Below are positions 10,546 to 21,726 of a stretch of 64,000 nt of DNA, piece by piece; within the stretch, counting starts at the first letter, position 1; each line of letters opens with the position of its first letter. Under the pieces are notes generated by a model, which worked only from the letters and a program-made list of their open reading frames with translations, searched no databases and had not been told where the DNA came from. Both the position numbers and the translations under genes were made by a program. The stretch covers positions 372,001 to 436,000 of the forward strand of contig OU015322.1 in assembly GCA_907163225.1 (NCBI GenBank), in the 5' to 3' direction. Source of the DNA: an uncultured Rhodocyclaceae bacterium (GTDB lineage: Bacteria > Pseudomonadota > Gammaproteobacteria > Burkholderiales > Rhodocyclaceae).

Positions 10546-12843
10546 ATGAAAAAATCCCTGCTGCCCGTCCTGATTGCCAGCCTGTTTTCATCGCCTGTCT
10601 TGGCTTTTGAACCGTTTTCGGTCAAGGATATTCGGGTTGAAGGTATTCAGCGGACCGAAGCCGGTACTGTCTTTGGTTATCTACCCGTCAAGGTCGGTGA
10701 AACAATGACCGATGAAAAAGCTGCCCAATCTATCAAGGCGCTTTTCGCTACCGGATTCTTCAAGGATGTTCGCATCGAGATCGAGAAGGATGTCTTGGTC
10801 GTTGTGGTTCAGGAGCGGCCAGCAATCGCCACACTGAATTTTGTTGGCCTGAAGGAATTCGAGAAGGATGTCATCCTCAAGGCACTTAAGGAAACCGGGA
10901 TTGCCGAAGGTCGAATTTTTGATCGTGCTTTGCTTGAAAAAGCCGAACAGGAACTGAAGCGTCAGTACCTTACGCGTGGCAAGTACGCCGCCAACATCAC
11001 GACTACGATCACTCCACTGGAGCGAAATCGAGTCGGGATCAATTTCAACATTGAAGAAGGCGCCGCTGCCAGAATCAAGCAGATTAACCTTGTCGGGGCA
11101 AAATCATTTTCCGAAAAGGAATTGCTGAGCCTGTTCGAACTATCTACACCGGGACTATTTACCTGGTACAACAAAAACGATCAGTATTCCCGCCAAAAGC
11201 TGTCTGCTGACCAGGAAAAGCTCAAGTCCTTCTACATGAACCAGGGCTATCTGGAGTTTTCTGTCGAGTCTACGCAGGTTTCAATTTCTCCGGACAAGCA
11301 GGACGTTTTCATCACGGCCAATGTTAATGAGGGCGAGCGCTATCAAGTCTCTTCCGTTAAATTGGCAGGGGATTTTGCTGTTGCCGAGGATGAGCTGAAA
11401 AAAATGGTCGTTGTCAAAGCGGGGGATGTTTTCTCGCGGGAAAAGTTGAATGAAACGACCAAGGCTATCAGCGAACGTCTTGGCAAGGAGGGTTACGCGT
11501 TTGCCAATGTGAATGCCGCACCGGAAATCGATAAAGATAAACGCAAGGTTGCCTTCACTATTTTTGTTGACCCAGGCAAGCGCGTTTATGTGCGTCGCGT
11601 TAACGTTGCCGGGAACACCAAGACACGCGATGAAGTTATCCGCCGGGAAATGCGCCAGATGGAAGGTGGTTGGTATGATGCTGACAAGGTGACCGCTTCG
11701 AAGCAGCGAATAGACCGTTTGGGCTATTTCAGCGACATTTCGATAGAAACCCCGGCTGTTTCAGGAACGTCTGACCAATTGGATGTCAATGTCAATGTTA
11801 CGGAGAAGCCGACGGGCAACCTGATGTTGGGTGTTGGCACATCCAGCACTGACAAGATCATTCTTTCCGGCTCGATCGCTCAAAATAACTTTATGGGTAG
11901 CGGCAACAACGTCGCAATCCAGGTGAATTCTGCAAAGTCCTATCGGACATATGTCTTTTCCTACACCAATCCTTACTTTACGGAAGACGGTGTTAGTCAG
12001 GGTTTTGATATTTATCACCGGACCGTCAATACCAGTTCCACTGCACTGGCTACCTACAGTTCTGCATCGACTGGGGCGGGACTTCGATTTGGTTTTCCGA
12101 TTGGTGAAAAAGAGGCGCTTGGATTCGGGTTGGGGATTGATTCGACCAAGGTTTCGGCATATGACAACAGCCCTCAGTACTACAAAGATTATGTAGGTTT
12201 CAAGTCGGGTGATGTTAGTGCTTCTACTACCAAACTTTCCATTCCAGTTACACTTAATTGGACTAGTGATGGTAAAGACAGCTTCTTTTTCCCGACAAAA
12301 GGGACGTTTCAGAAGGCTGGCATTGAAGTGGCCATACCGGGCGGCGATCTGACCTATTACCGTGCCACATATCAACTCCAGCATTTTATCCCGCTGAATT
12401 CGAAATTTACCCTGATGCTCAATGGCGAAATTGGTTACGCCAGTGGGTATGGAGGTGAAGCTTTGCCGTTTTTCAAGAATTTCTATGCGGGCGGTATTGG
12501 TTCGGTGCGCGGCTATAAGGCATCCAGCCTTGGTCCAATTACGAATTCAGCTGGTACCGAGTACCGTCTTGGCGGAGATCGACGGGTGATTGGTAATGCC
12601 GAAGTGCTGTGGAGCATTCCGGGAATGGAAAAGAGTTTCAGAATGGGATGGTTTGTTGATGCCGGCCAGGTTTATGGTGACAATGGCGATAAAAGCAGCG
12701 GAGGCATTCGCTACTCTACCGGCCTGTCTGCAGCCTGGATTTCACCTATCGGTCCGTTAAAATTTAGTTTTGGTCGTCCGCTTAACAAGCAATCAGATGA
12801 TAAGTCGGAGTTGTTCCAGTTCCAGTTGGGCACGGCGTTTTAA
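10546..12843 (+). CDS. bamA: Outer membrane protein assembly factor BamA
   Basis: Central component of the BAM complex that inserts beta-barrel proteins. The 765-residue precursor has a signal peptide (MKKSLLPVLIASLFSSPVLA), five POTRA domains (about 22-421) and a C-terminal 16-strand barrel. The Omp85 signature VRGY occurs near residue 654 (GSVRGYKASS) and the last residue is Phe, as required for outer membrane targeting. It starts 3 bp after rseP. The coding sequence looks more AT-rich than the later part of the window, by eye only. Confidence 0.97.
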   Translation: MKKSLLPVLIASLFSSPVLAFEPFSVKDIRVEGIQRTEAGTVFGYLPVKVGETMTDEKAAQSIKALFATGFFKDVRIEIEKDVLVVVVQERPAIATLNFVGLKEFEKDVILKALKETGIAEGRIFDRALLEKAEQELKRQYLTRGKYAANITTTITPLERNRVGINFNIEEGAAARIKQINLVGAKSFSEKELLSLFELSTPGLFTWYNKNDQYSRQKLSADQEKLKSFYMNQGYLEFSVESTQVSISPDKQDVFITANVNEGERYQVSSVKLAGDFAVAEDELKKMVVVKAGDVFSREKLNETTKAISERLGKEGYAFANVNAAPEIDKDKRKVAFTIFVDPGKRVYVRRVNVAGNTKTRDEVIRREMRQMEGGWYDADKVTASKQRIDRLGYFSDISIETPAVSGTSDQLDVNVNVTEKPTGNLMLGVGTSSTDKIILSGSIAQNNFMGSGNNVAIQVNSAKSYRTYVFSYTNPYFTEDGVSQGFDIYHRTVNTSSTALATYSSASTGAGLRFGFPIGEKEALGFGLGIDSTKVSAYDNSPQYYKDYVGFKSGDVSASTTKLSIPVTLNWTSDGKDSFFFPTKGTFQKAGIEVAIPGGDLTYYRATYQLQHFIPLNSKFTLMLNGEIGYASGYGGEALPFFKNFYAGGIGSVRGYKASSLGPITNSAGTEYRLGGDRRVIGNAEVLWSIPGMEKSFRMGWFVDAGQVYGDNGDKSSGGIRYSTGLSAAWISPIGPLKFSFGRPLNKQSDDKSELFQFQLGTAF

Positions 12844-12858
12844 TTCAGGAGTGTCAAG

Positions 12859-13362
12859 TTGAAAATCAAGTCTATTGTTCTCGCATCCTTGCTGTCCGCA
12901 TTGTTTGTAACCAGTGCGGTTGCATCCGAATTGAAGGTTGGCTACGTCAATACCCAGCGAATTTTCCGTGATGCGCCAGCGGCTCAGAAAGCTGCCAAAA
13001 AACTCGAGGGAGAGTTTGCCAAGCGCGATCAGGATCTCCAGCGTATGGCCAAGCAAATGCAAGGGCTGCAGGAGAATCTGGAAAAAAATTCTGTGACCAT
13101 GGCAGAAAGTGAACGTCGCACCAAGGAAAAGGAATTCGGAGAGGTTTCCCGCGAATTCCAGCGGCGTCAACGTGAGTTCCGCGAGGATCTAAACTTGCGC
13201 CAGAACGAGGAAAATGCAGCAGTTATCGAAAAAGCTAACAAGGCAATCAAGCAGATCGCGGAAGCCGAGAAATACGACCTGATTCTCCAGGATGTCGTTT
13301 GGGTTAGTCCTCGCCTGGATATTACTGAGCGTGTGATCAAGGCCCTGTCGGAAAGCAAGTAA
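12859..13362 (+). CDS. skp: Periplasmic chaperone Skp/OmpH
   Basis: Trimeric chaperone that holds unfolded outer membrane proteins for BamA. The 167-residue precursor has a signal peptide ending VASEL, then KVGYVNTQRIF, followed by a long charged coiled coil (about 40-125). The start codon is TTG at 12859 with CAGGAG upstream; the other start in the region is closed by a stop. Its stop overlaps the lpxD ATG (TAATG). Confidence 0.93.
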   Translation: MKIKSIVLASLLSALFVTSAVASELKVGYVNTQRIFRDAPAAQKAAKKLEGEFAKRDQDLQRMAKQMQGLQENLEKNSVTMAESERRTKEKEFGEVSREFQRRQREFREDLNLRQNEENAAVIEKANKAIKQIAEAEKYDLILQDVVWVSPRLDITERVIKALSESK

Positions 13363-14408
13363 TGATTGGCCAAGGCGAGAATTCCCGTTCTCTTGCCGAC
13401 ATCGCCGCCCAATTGGGCGGCGATGTGCTTGGGGATGGGCAAACGTTAATTACTCAAGTTGCCACCTTGGTTTCGGCCGGAAAAAGCGATATCGCATTTC
13501 TCGCGAATCGCAAATACCGTAGTCAATTGCAGGCGACCAGGGCGGCCGCGGTTATATTGGCTCCTGATGCTGCCGATGGGTTTTCGGGGCCGCGTATTGT
13601 TACGGAGAATCCGTATGCATACTATGCCCGGGTGGCTGCTTTACTGAATCCCGCATCGGCCACGTTTGGCGGCTTCCATGCTTCAGCGACGACAGAGTCT
13701 GAGTTGCCAAAATCCGTTTCAGTTGGATCACACGTCTGCATTGGCAAGAATGTGATCATTGGCGAAGGCGTCAGTATTCATTCTGGCTGTGTAATTGGCG
13801 ATGGCGTTACGATAGGCGAAGGTACTGTCCTCTATCCAAACGTTACGATCTATCATGGCTGCCGGATTGGAGTACGTGGGATCATACATTCCGGTGCGGT
13901 GATCGGTGCTGATGGTTTTGGTTTTGCACCTGATGGCAGGGAATGGGTCAAAATTCCGCAGATCGGGGTGGTGGAGATTGGCAACGATGTAGAAATCGGT
14001 GCCAATACCACGATTGATCGTGGTGCGCTGGATGACACGATAGTCGGTGATGGATGCAAAATCGATAATCTGGTCATGATCGGGCATAACTGCAACATTG
14101 GTCCGTATTCGGTAATTGCTGGCTGCACCGGCATGGCGGGGAGTACCACGTTGGGGGAGCATTGTATTCTGGGTGGTGCCTCCATGATCAGTGGCCATCT
14201 GACTCTGGCGCCAAATACGACCATATCCGGTGCTTCGACGGTGATGCGTAGTATCGTCGAGCCTGGTGGGGTATATGCGAGTGTTTTCCCGCTGGATAGC
14301 TATGAGCACTGGATGCGCAATGCCTCTCATATTCGGCGCCTGTCCAAGCTGGCGGAGCGAGTTTCCGATCTTGAGAAACAACTTAAAGAAAAACATACAG
14401 AGGGTTGA
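13362..14408 (+). CDS. lpxD: UDP-3-O-acylglucosamine N-acyltransferase
   Basis: Third step of lipid A synthesis: transfers a hydroxyacyl chain from acyl carrier protein to UDP-3-O-acylglucosamine. The 348-residue protein has an N-terminal uridine-binding domain (about 1-100), then a left-handed beta helix of hexapeptide repeats (about 105-300) containing the catalytic His in MIGHNCNIGP, and a C-terminal helix (LAERVSDLEKQLKEK). It is followed 4 bp later by fabZ. Confidence 0.96.
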   Translation: MIGQGENSRSLADIAAQLGGDVLGDGQTLITQVATLVSAGKSDIAFLANRKYRSQLQATRAAAVILAPDAADGFSGPRIVTENPYAYYARVAALLNPASATFGGFHASATTESELPKSVSVGSHVCIGKNVIIGEGVSIHSGCVIGDGVTIGEGTVLYPNVTIYHGCRIGVRGIIHSGAVIGADGFGFAPDGREWVKIPQIGVVEIGNDVEIGANTTIDRGALDDTIVGDGCKIDNLVMIGHNCNIGPYSVIAGCTGMAGSTTLGEHCILGGASMISGHLTLAPNTTISGASTVMRSIVEPGGVYASVFPLDSYEHWMRNASHIRRLSKLAERVSDLEKQLKEKHTEG

Positions 14409-14412
14409 TTAA

Positions 14413-14847
14413 ATGGATATTCAAGCAATAATGGAGCATCTGCCGCACCGCTACCCGTTTCTGCTGGTCGACCGTGTGGTAGAAATTGAATTGGGCAAAT
14501 CCATCCATGCCTACAAAAATGTGACGATAAATGAACCGTTTTTTGTAGGCCATTTTCCGCATCATCCGGTGATGCCGGGCGTGCTGATCATGGAGGCGCT
14601 GGCGCAGGCGGCGGGCATACTGTCATTCAAGTCGATGTCCGAGAAACCTTCGGCAGATACCGTTTTTTACTTTGCGGGCATTGATGATGCGCGTTTCAAG
14701 AAACCGGTGTTGCCGGGTGACCAACTGCATTTGCATGCCGAGATTGAGCGTCAAATGCGCGGCGTCTGGAAATTCAAGGCTGAGGCACGCGTTGATGGCC
14801 AGTTGGTTGCTGAAGCTCGTTTGATGTGCGCCCAGCGGAATCTCTAA
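14413..14847 (+). CDS. fabZ: 3-hydroxyacyl-ACP dehydratase FabZ
   Basis: Dehydrates 3-hydroxyacyl-ACP in fatty acid synthesis, competing with LpxA and LpxD for hydroxyacyl-ACP. The 144-residue hot-dog-fold protein carries [13 protein letters not shown] and the active site segment [20 protein letters not shown] with the catalytic His and Glu. Its position between lpxD and lpxA is the normal arrangement. Confidence 0.97.
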   Translation: MDIQAIMEHLPHRYPFLLVDRVVEIELGKSIHAYKNVTINEPFFVGHFPHHPVMPGVLIMEALAQAAGILSFKSMSEKPSADTVFYFAGIDDARFKKPVLPGDQLHLHAEIERQMRGVWKFKAEARVDGQLVAEARLMCAQRNL

Positions 14848-14848
14848 G

Positions 14849-15619
14849 ATGATCCATTCGACTGCCATTGTCGATTCAGGTGCCAAAATCGGCTCCAATG
14901 TCGAAATCGGCCCCTATTCCATCATCGGCCCCCATGTCGAGATTGGCGACAACACTGTCGTCGGCCCGCACACCGTGATTCGCGGCCATACCCGTATCGG
15001 GCGAGACAATCGTATTTTCCAGTTTTGTTCGCTCGGCGAGGTGCCACAGGACAAGAAATATGCCGGTGAGCCGACGCGCCTTGAAATTGGTGATCGCAAC
15101 GTCATTCGCGAGTTCTGCACCTTCAATCTTGGCACCGTTCAGGATGTTGGCGTAACCAGGATCGGTGACGACAACTGGATCATGGCTTACGTGCACATCG
15201 CGCACGATTGCCAGGTGGGCAACAAGACTACCTTTGCCAACAATTCGCAATTGGCAGGCCACGTGGTTGTTGAAGACTGGGCGATCCTCGGCGGTTTTAC
15301 CGGGGTGCACCAGTTCTGCCGCATTGGCGCGCATGTAATGACAGCTGTCAGCACGGTCATTTTGCAGGATGTTCCACCCTACCTTATGGCGGCTGGCAAC
15401 ACGGCGACGCCGTATGGCATCAACGTCGAAGGTTTGAAGCGCCGCGGGTTCACTGCCGACTCGATTACTTCGCTCAAGCGTGCATACCGCACACTTTACA
15501 AGTCCGGTTTATTGCTCGAAGAAGCCAAGAGCAAGTTGGCTGAGGACGCAAAGACCCAGCCGGATGTTCAGCGCCTTGTCGATTTTCTTGAGGTTTCCAA
15601 GCGAGGCATTATTCGCTGA
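14849..15619 (+). CDS. lpxA: UDP-N-acetylglucosamine acyltransferase
   Basis: First step of lipid A synthesis. The 256-residue protein is a hexapeptide-repeat beta helix (about 1-185) followed by helices. The catalytic His lies in [10 protein letters not shown], and the block [14 protein letters not shown] is typical of LpxA. The start is one base after the fabZ stop, so translation is coupled. Confidence 0.97.
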   Translation: MIHSTAIVDSGAKIGSNVEIGPYSIIGPHVEIGDNTVVGPHTVIRGHTRIGRDNRIFQFCSLGEVPQDKKYAGEPTRLEIGDRNVIREFCTFNLGTVQDVGVTRIGDDNWIMAYVHIAHDCQVGNKTTFANNSQLAGHVVVEDWAILGGFTGVHQFCRIGAHVMTAVSTVILQDVPPYLMAAGNTATPYGINVEGLKRRGFTADSITSLKRAYRTLYKSGLLLEEAKSKLAEDAKTQPDVQRLVDFLEVSKRGIIR

Positions 15620-15620
15620 T

Positions 15621-16769
15621 ATGGGCCGCGCTGTACGTATTGCCATGGTGGCAGGAGAACCCTCTGGGGATCTCTTGGCAAGCCACCTGATTGCCGCTCT
15701 CAAGGAGCGTTTGCCGGATGCCGTCTTCTTCGGGATTGGTGGGCCTAAGATGCAGGGGCACGGTTTCGATAGCTGGTGGCCGATGGAAAAGCTCTCGGTC
15801 ATGGGGTATTGGGACGCACTGAAGCACTACCGGGAAATTGCCGGTATTCGCCGACAGCTGAAAAAGCGCTTGCTCGACCTGAAACCGGATATTTTTATCG
15901 GTGTCGATGCACCTGATTTCAATCTTGGGCTGGAAGGCAATTTGAAAGCTGCCGGCTTGCGCACCATCCACTATGTCAGTCCATCCATTTGGGCCTGGCG
16001 TGGCGGGCGCATCAAGAAAATTGGTCGTGCGGTCAACCGTGTTTTGGCGCTATTTCCGATGGAGCCGCCACTCTACGAAAAAGAGCGCATTCCGGTCACC
16101 TATGTCGGTCATCCGCTGGCGGACATCATTCCGATGCAAACCAGCAAGAAGGCTGTTCGCGAGAAACTGGCTCTGCCGCGTGACTATCCAATTTTCGCCA
16201 TGTTGCCGGGCAGCCGCCATGGCGAACTGGAAATGATGGCGGATACCTTCGTGCAGACGGCGAAGATTATTTTTGAACGCTTCCTGCCCAACGCGATATT
16301 CGTCGTGCCGCTGGCCACCCGCGCCACGCGGCTTCAGTTTGAAGCGGCGATTTACCGCCAGCAGGCAACCGACGTGCCATTCCGGCTGCTTTTTGGCCAC
16401 GCTCAGGATGCGCTTGGTGCTGCCGATGTGTCGCTGGTCGCCAGTGGTACGGCCACGCTTGAGGCGGCATTGATCAAACGGCCGATGGTCATTACCTACA
16501 AGATTGCCAAGTTGTCCTATTGGCTGATGAAACGGATGGCTTATCAACCCTACGTTGGCTTGCCCAATGTGCTGGCCGGCCGCTATGTCGTGCCGGAAAT
16601 CCTGCAGGATGAGGCAACCCCGGAAAATCTGGCTGAGGCCTTGATCAAGTTGTATGAGGACAAGGAAAACGCCGAGGCTGTGGAAGAGGCGTTTACCGAC
16701 ATGCATTGGCAACTGCGGCAAAACACGGCTGAGAAGGCTGCCAACGCGGTCATCGAATGCCTGAACTGA
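15621..16769 (+). CDS. lpxB: Lipid A disaccharide synthase
   Basis: Glycosyltransferase of family GT19 joining UDP-diacylglucosamine to lipid X. The start at 15621 gives [20 protein letters not shown], the standard N-terminus, and lies one base after lpxA; longer in-frame extensions overlap lpxA and are rejected. Visible blocks are [35 protein letters not shown] and [11 protein letters not shown]. Length is 382 residues. It overlaps rnhB by 13 bases. Confidence 0.96.
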   Translation: MGRAVRIAMVAGEPSGDLLASHLIAALKERLPDAVFFGIGGPKMQGHGFDSWWPMEKLSVMGYWDALKHYREIAGIRRQLKKRLLDLKPDIFIGVDAPDFNLGLEGNLKAAGLRTIHYVSPSIWAWRGGRIKKIGRAVNRVLALFPMEPPLYEKERIPVTYVGHPLADIIPMQTSKKAVREKLALPRDYPIFAMLPGSRHGELEMMADTFVQTAKIIFERFLPNAIFVVPLATRATRLQFEAAIYRQQATDVPFRLLFGHAQDALGAADVSLVASGTATLEAALIKRPMVITYKIAKLSYWLMKRMAYQPYVGLPNVLAGRYVVPEILQDEATPENLAEALIKLYEDKENAEAVEEAFTDMHWQLRQNTAEKAANAVIECLN

Positions 16770-17347
16770 TCGTTCCGCCCGGCCTCGTCTGCGGCATTGA
16801 CGAAGCGGGGCGTGGGCCCCTGGCGGGCACCGTGGTTGCTGCAGCGGTCATACTTGATCCACTGCGGCCGATTCCCGGCCTTAATGACTCCAAGAAACTG
16901 AGCGAAAAGAAGCGCGATGCCCTCGCGATACTGATACGCGAGCGAGCCGTGGCCTGGGCCGTAGCATCGGCTTCGGTCGAAGAAATCGACCGGCTGAACA
17001 TCCTGCACGCCACCATGCTTGCCATGCAGCGCGCGGTAGCTGGTCTGGCTGTGCGGCCGAGCGCCGCGATGGTTGATGGCAATCGCTGTCCGAAGCTGGA
17101 CATTCCCTGCGAAGCGGTGGTCAAGGGTGATGGCAAAATCGCCTCGATCGCCGCAGCGTCGATTCTGGCCAAGACGGTACGCGATGCCGACATGCTGGAT
17201 TTGCACGCGCAATACCCGATGTACGGCTTCGACCGCCATATGGGCTATCCGACAGCGGCACATTTTCAGGCGCTGGAGGCGTACGGCGCCTCGCCAGTGC
17301 ATCGCCGTAGTTTTGGACCGGTGGCAAAGCAACTCTCGCTGCTATGA
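16757..17347 (+). CDS. rnhB: Ribonuclease HII
   Basis: Cleaves RNA of RNA-DNA hybrids and excises misincorporated ribonucleotides. The 196-residue product has [12 protein letters not shown] (catalytic Asp-Glu) near residue 12, the catalytic Asp in AAMVDGN and the SILAKTVRD block. lpxB-rnhB order is conserved; the dnaE gene that often follows in Gammaproteobacteria is absent here. Confidence 0.95.
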   Translation: MPELIVPPGLVCGIDEAGRGPLAGTVVAAAVILDPLRPIPGLNDSKKLSEKKRDALAILIRERAVAWAVASASVEEIDRLNILHATMLAMQRAVAGLAVRPSAAMVDGNRCPKLDIPCEAVVKGDGKIASIAAASILAKTVRDADMLDLHAQYPMYGFDRHMGYPTAAHFQALEAYGASPVHRRSFGPVAKQLSLL

Positions 17348-18111
17348 AACTGATTCAGTCGCGCGACAACGTCTTTTTCAAGTCGCTGAAACGCTTGGTG
17401 GAATCCGGTCGTGAGCGCCGGAAAACGGGGCAGACATTGCTCGACGGCGTGCATCTGGTCGAAGCCTACGAGGCTGCACTTGGCCCGGTTGACACTCTGA
17501 TTGTCGCTGAGTCTGCGCTCGCTGCCGGCGAGGTTGCCGCCTTTGTTGCAGGCCGGGAAACCGTGGTTCTGAGCGATGGCCTGATGCGCGATTTGGGCCT
17601 GGTTGATACACCGAGTGGTTTGCTGGCGGTGGCCAGGATGCCAACGGCGGTTACTGCGGTCAACCGGAAAAAAGAGGCAATTTTGCTCGATGGTGTTCAG
17701 GATCCCGGTAACGTCGGTACTTTGTTGCGTACGGCCGCTGCGGCCGGCGTCCAGCAAGCCTTGTTGTCGCCTGGCTGTGCTTCTGCCTGGTCGCCAAAGG
17801 TGCTGCGGGCCGGGCAGGGCGCTCACTTCGCCCTGAACATTTATGAAGATGCTGACTTGGCTGGCTTCATGGCCGACTATCAAGGCACGACGGCGGTGAC
17901 TACGCTGGAGCTGGCAAGCTCGCTTTATGAAGCGCGCTGGGATGGCCCACTGGCCTGGATTTTCGGGGCTGAGGGGCAGGGCGTCAGCCCTGAATTGCAG
18001 TCAGCTGCCCAACTCAGAATTCGCATTCCGATGCCGGGCGCGGTGGAGTCGCTCAATGTGGCGGCCGCCGCGGCGATTTGCCTTTTTGAGGCCTTGCGCC
18101 GCAAGCTTTAG
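17344..18111 (+). CDS. TrmH/SpoU-family RNA 2'-O-methyltransferase
   Basis: SPOUT-class methyltransferase that uses S-adenosylmethionine to methylate a ribose of rRNA or tRNA. The 255-residue protein has an N-terminal substrate-binding domain (to about 95) and a C-terminal knotted domain with all three motifs: [28 protein letters not shown] and [18 protein letters not shown]. Whether it is the RlmB, TrmH or another orthologue cannot be decided by eye. A copy of the dispersed repeat falls in the linker (17655-17685), coding for AVNRKKEAI. It overlaps rnhB by four bases and ends the superoperon, convergent with ppsR. Confidence 0.9.
   Translation: MKLIQSRDNVFFKSLKRLVESGRERRKTGQTLLDGVHLVEAYEAALGPVDTLIVAESALAAGEVAAFVAGRETVVLSDGLMRDLGLVDTPSGLLAVARMPTAVTAVNRKKEAILLDGVQDPGNVGTLLRTAAAAGVQQALLSPGCASAWSPKVLRAGQGAHFALNIYEDADLAGFMADYQGTTAVTTLELASSLYEARWDGPLAWIFGAEGQGVSPELQSAAQLRIRIPMPGAVESLNVAAAAAICLFEALRRKL
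17655..17685 (+). repeat. Dispersed 35-bp repeat, copy B
   Basis: TGCGGTCAACCGGAAAAAAG followed by GGCAATTTTGC. In frame within the interdomain linker of the TrmH-family gene. Confidence 0.7.
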
Positions 18112-18132
18112 TAGCCACCAACACGCCGAAAA

Positions 18133-18963
<831 letters not shown>

Positions 18964-21726
18964 TTAACCGCTGTTACGCAGACCGGAAGCCACACCGTTG
19001 ATCGAGAGGTGGATGCCGCGCGCCACGCGCTCGTCGGTTTCGCCGGCGCGGTGGCGCTTGAGCAATTCGACTTGCAGGTGATTGAGCGGGTCCATGTAGG
19101 GCGAGCGCAGTTGGAGCGAGCGCTTGAGCATGGGGTTGTCGGCGAGGAAATTGTCCTGTTCGAGAATGGCCAGCAGGTGCTTTCTGGTCAGTGCCCATTC
19201 GGCCTTGATCTGGCTGAAGATGCGGTCGCGCAATTCGACATCGGCGACCAGCTCGGCATAGCGCGAGGCGATGGCGAGATCGGTCTTGGCCAGCACCATG
19301 TCCATGTTCGAGAGCAGGCTCTGGAAGAAGGGCCAGGATTTGACCATGCGGCGCAGCGTCGTCATGCCGTCAGGGTTGGCCGCCAGATAGCCGTCGACCG
19401 CTGCACCGAAGCCGTACCAGCCCGGCAGCATCAGGCGGCATTGTGCCCAGCTGAAAACCCAGGGAATGGCGCGCAGGTCTTCAATTGCCTCTGAAGCCTT
19501 GCGTGAAGCCGGGCGGCTGCCGATATTGAGCAGGGCGATTTCGGAAACCACTGTCGATTGGCGGAAATAGGTAGTGAACCCCGGCGTTTCATAGACCAGG
19601 CCGCGATAGGCGTTGAAGGCGCGTAGCGACAGTTCGTCCATCACGGTGTGGAACTGCTCGGCAGGCTCGACCTTGTTTTCGTGGTCGGTCAGGCTGGCTT
19701 CCAGCGTCGCGGCGAGCAGCACTTCGAGGTTGCGGCGGCCGGTGTCGGCGTTGCCGTACTTGGTCGAAATGACTTCGCCTTGCTCGGTCAGGCGGATCTG
19801 GCCGGAAACGGCACCCGCCGGCTGGGCAAGGATGGCGTGGTAGGTCGGGCCACCGCCGCGACCAACCGAGCCGCCGCGGCCGTGGAACAGGCGCAGGCGA
19901 ACGCCGTGCTGCTTGAAGACCTGGGCCAATTCGATTTCGGCCTTGTAGAGTTCCCAGCCCGAGGTCAGGAAGCCGCCGTCCTTGTTGGAATCGGAGTAGC
20001 CGAGCATGACTTCGTGCTCGTTGCCGCGGCCGGCGATCAGTTCGCGGTAGGTCGGGATGGAGAAGACGCCAGCCATCGTCGCCGCGCTCTTCTGCAAGTC
20101 TTCGATGGTTTCGAAGAGCGGGATGATATTGACGTCGAGCTGCGGCTTGGTGCCGGGCAGCAAGAGGCCGGATTCCTTGAGCAGCAGGGCGAGTTCGAGC
20201 AGGTCGGAGACGCCGTCGGTCTTCGAGATGATGCAGTTGGGCAGGGCAGCGGCGCCGTATTTGGCGCGCAGTTCGCGGGCGGCGAAGAAAATTGCCAGCT
20301 CGCCTTGCGTTTCTTCCGAATAGCTAAGGTACGGCGAGTAAAGCGGGCGTGGGGTGGCGATTTCTGCGGTCAACAGAGAAATTCGCTCAATTTCGGAAAG
20401 TGCTTCGTAATCCGGGCAGCGGCCTGCGCCAGCGAGCAGTTCGGCGACGCTGCGGGCATGGACTTCGGAGTTCTGGCGAAGGTCGATCGGGGCGAGATGG
20501 AAGCCGAAAATCTGCACGCCGCGCATTAGCCGGCGCAGACGGCCGCCGGCCAGATTGCGGCTACCGTTCAATTTCAGCGAATTGGCCAGCACCTTGAGGT
20601 CGGCGCGCAGGGCCTCCGGCGTTGCATAGGGCTCGGCGCTGCCGATTTCATGGCGGACGGGTTCGACCTGATCCAGCACGCGGGCCGTGGCGGCGAGGCG
20701 GGCATAAATGCCGGACAGGGCGCGGCGGTATGGCTCGTCGGCGCGTTGTGGCGAGTGGTCGGTCGAGTGCTCGGCGAGCGCCAGCAGTTCCGGCGTGACC
20801 TTGACCAGCAGGTCGGAGAGCGGCAGTTCGCCGCCCAGTTCGTGGATTTCTTCGAGGTAATGATTCAGCGCAGCAGCCGATTGCAGGCGCAGGGCTTCGC
20901 GCAGGATTTCAGCCGTCACGAAAGGGTTCCCGTCGCGGTCGCCGCCGATCCAGCTACCGACACGGAAGAAGGGCGGCAGCGCCCATTGGGTATCCGGGTA
21001 GCGCTTCTGCAATTGCTGCGTCGCCTGGATGTAAAGGCGCGGCAGTTCGGTGAAGAAGGTTTCCTTGAAGTAGGTGATGCCGTTCTTGACCTCGTCGAGC
21101 ACCTTCAGGCGCACTGGACGGAGCATGCGCGACTGCCACAGGGTGAGGATGGAATTGGCCAGAGCGAGATCGTTCTCGGCCGCCTCTTCCGGCGTCATCT
21201 GCAGGCGTTCGCGCTGGTCGAGCAGGCGGGCAAGATCGCGATGATTGCGGATCAGGCTTTGGCGCTGGACTTCGGTCGGATGAGCGGTGAGCACCGGGGC
21301 AACGACGGCGTGCGCGAAGAAGTCGGCGATGGCTTCCGGCGACACTGCTGCGGTCGACAGGGAATCCAGGGCAAAAATCAGACTGCCTTCGCGCGGCGGC
21401 GAGCCGGCCAGGTCGTGGGCGCGACGCCGGCGGATGTGGTGCTCGTCCTCGGCGATGTTGGCCAGTTGCAGGAAGTAGCTGAAGGCGCGGACGACGGCCT
21501 GCGTCGTGTCGCGCGGCAGCGGGTCGAGCAGGGCGGCGAGTTCGTTGCGGGCGGCCGGGTCGCCGTCGCGGGCGAAACGCACGGCGGTCTGGCGGACGCG
21601 CTCGACAATGTCGTAAACCGATTCGCCCTCTTGCTCTCGCACGGTGTCGCCGAGAATGCGGCCGAGGAGACGGATGTCGTCGCGGAGGGGTTCGTCTTTA
21701 TTGTTGTCGAGCGCGGGTTGCTGCAT
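18964..21726 (-). CDS. ppc: Phosphoenolpyruvate carboxylase
   Basis: Carboxylates PEP to oxaloacetate to refill the TCA cycle. The 920-residue protein has normal family length. Catalytic signatures are VLTAHPTEVQRQS (essential His near residue 150), GYSDSNKDGGFLTSGW, FHGRGGSVGRGGGPTY and the terminal Ser-Gly. It directly abuts uspA upstream and is 9 bp from ppsR downstream. A degenerate copy of the dispersed repeat underlies the SLIFALDSLSTAA region at 21348-21383, a variable stretch of the family. Long frames on the opposite strand are codon-bias shadows. Confidence 0.97.
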   Translation of the reverse strand: MQQPALDNNKDEPLRDDIRLLGRILGDTVREQEGESVYDIVERVRQTAVRFARDGDPAARNELAALLDPLPRDTTQAVVRAFSYFLQLANIAEDEHHIRRRRAHDLAGSPPREGSLIFALDSLSTAAVSPEAIADFFAHAVVAPVLTAHPTEVQRQSLIRNHRDLARLLDQRERLQMTPEEAAENDLALANSILTLWQSRMLRPVRLKVLDEVKNGITYFKETFFTELPRLYIQATQQLQKRYPDTQWALPPFFRVGSWIGGDRDGNPFVTAEILREALRLQSAAALNHYLEEIHELGGELPLSDLLVKVTPELLALAEHSTDHSPQRADEPYRRALSGIYARLAATARVLDQVEPVRHEIGSAEPYATPEALRADLKVLANSLKLNGSRNLAGGRLRRLMRGVQIFGFHLAPIDLRQNSEVHARSVAELLAGAGRCPDYEALSEIERISLLTAEIATPRPLYSPYLSYSEETQGELAIFFAARELRAKYGAAALPNCIISKTDGVSDLLELALLLKESGLLLPGTKPQLDVNIIPLFETIEDLQKSAATMAGVFSIPTYRELIAGRGNEHEVMLGYSDSNKDGGFLTSGWELYKAEIELAQVFKQHGVRLRLFHGRGGSVGRGGGPTYHAILAQPAGAVSGQIRLTEQGEVISTKYGNADTGRRNLEVLLAATLEASLTDHENKVEPAEQFHTVMDELSLRAFNAYRGLVYETPGFTTYFRQSTVVSEIALLNIGSRPASRKASEAIEDLRAIPWVFSWAQCRLMLPGWYGFGAAVDGYLAANPDGMTTLRRMVKSWPFFQSLLSNMDMVLAKTDLAIASRYAELVADVELRDRIFSQIKAEWALTRKHLLAILEQDNFLADNPMLKRSLQLRSPYMDPLNHLQVELLKRHRAGETDERVARGIHLSINGVASGLRNSG
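21348..21383 (+). repeat. Degenerate dispersed repeat in ppc
   Basis: CTGCGGTCGACAGGGAATCC then AGGGCAAAAATCAGA: same order of landmarks as the consensus, with CA replaced by CG in the head. Confidence 0.45.

Noticed and set aside
16030-16050. CGGTCAACCG in lpxB as a further repeat copy
   Set aside because: It lacks the A-rich head extension and tail, and the residues [10 protein letters not shown] are expected in LpxB.
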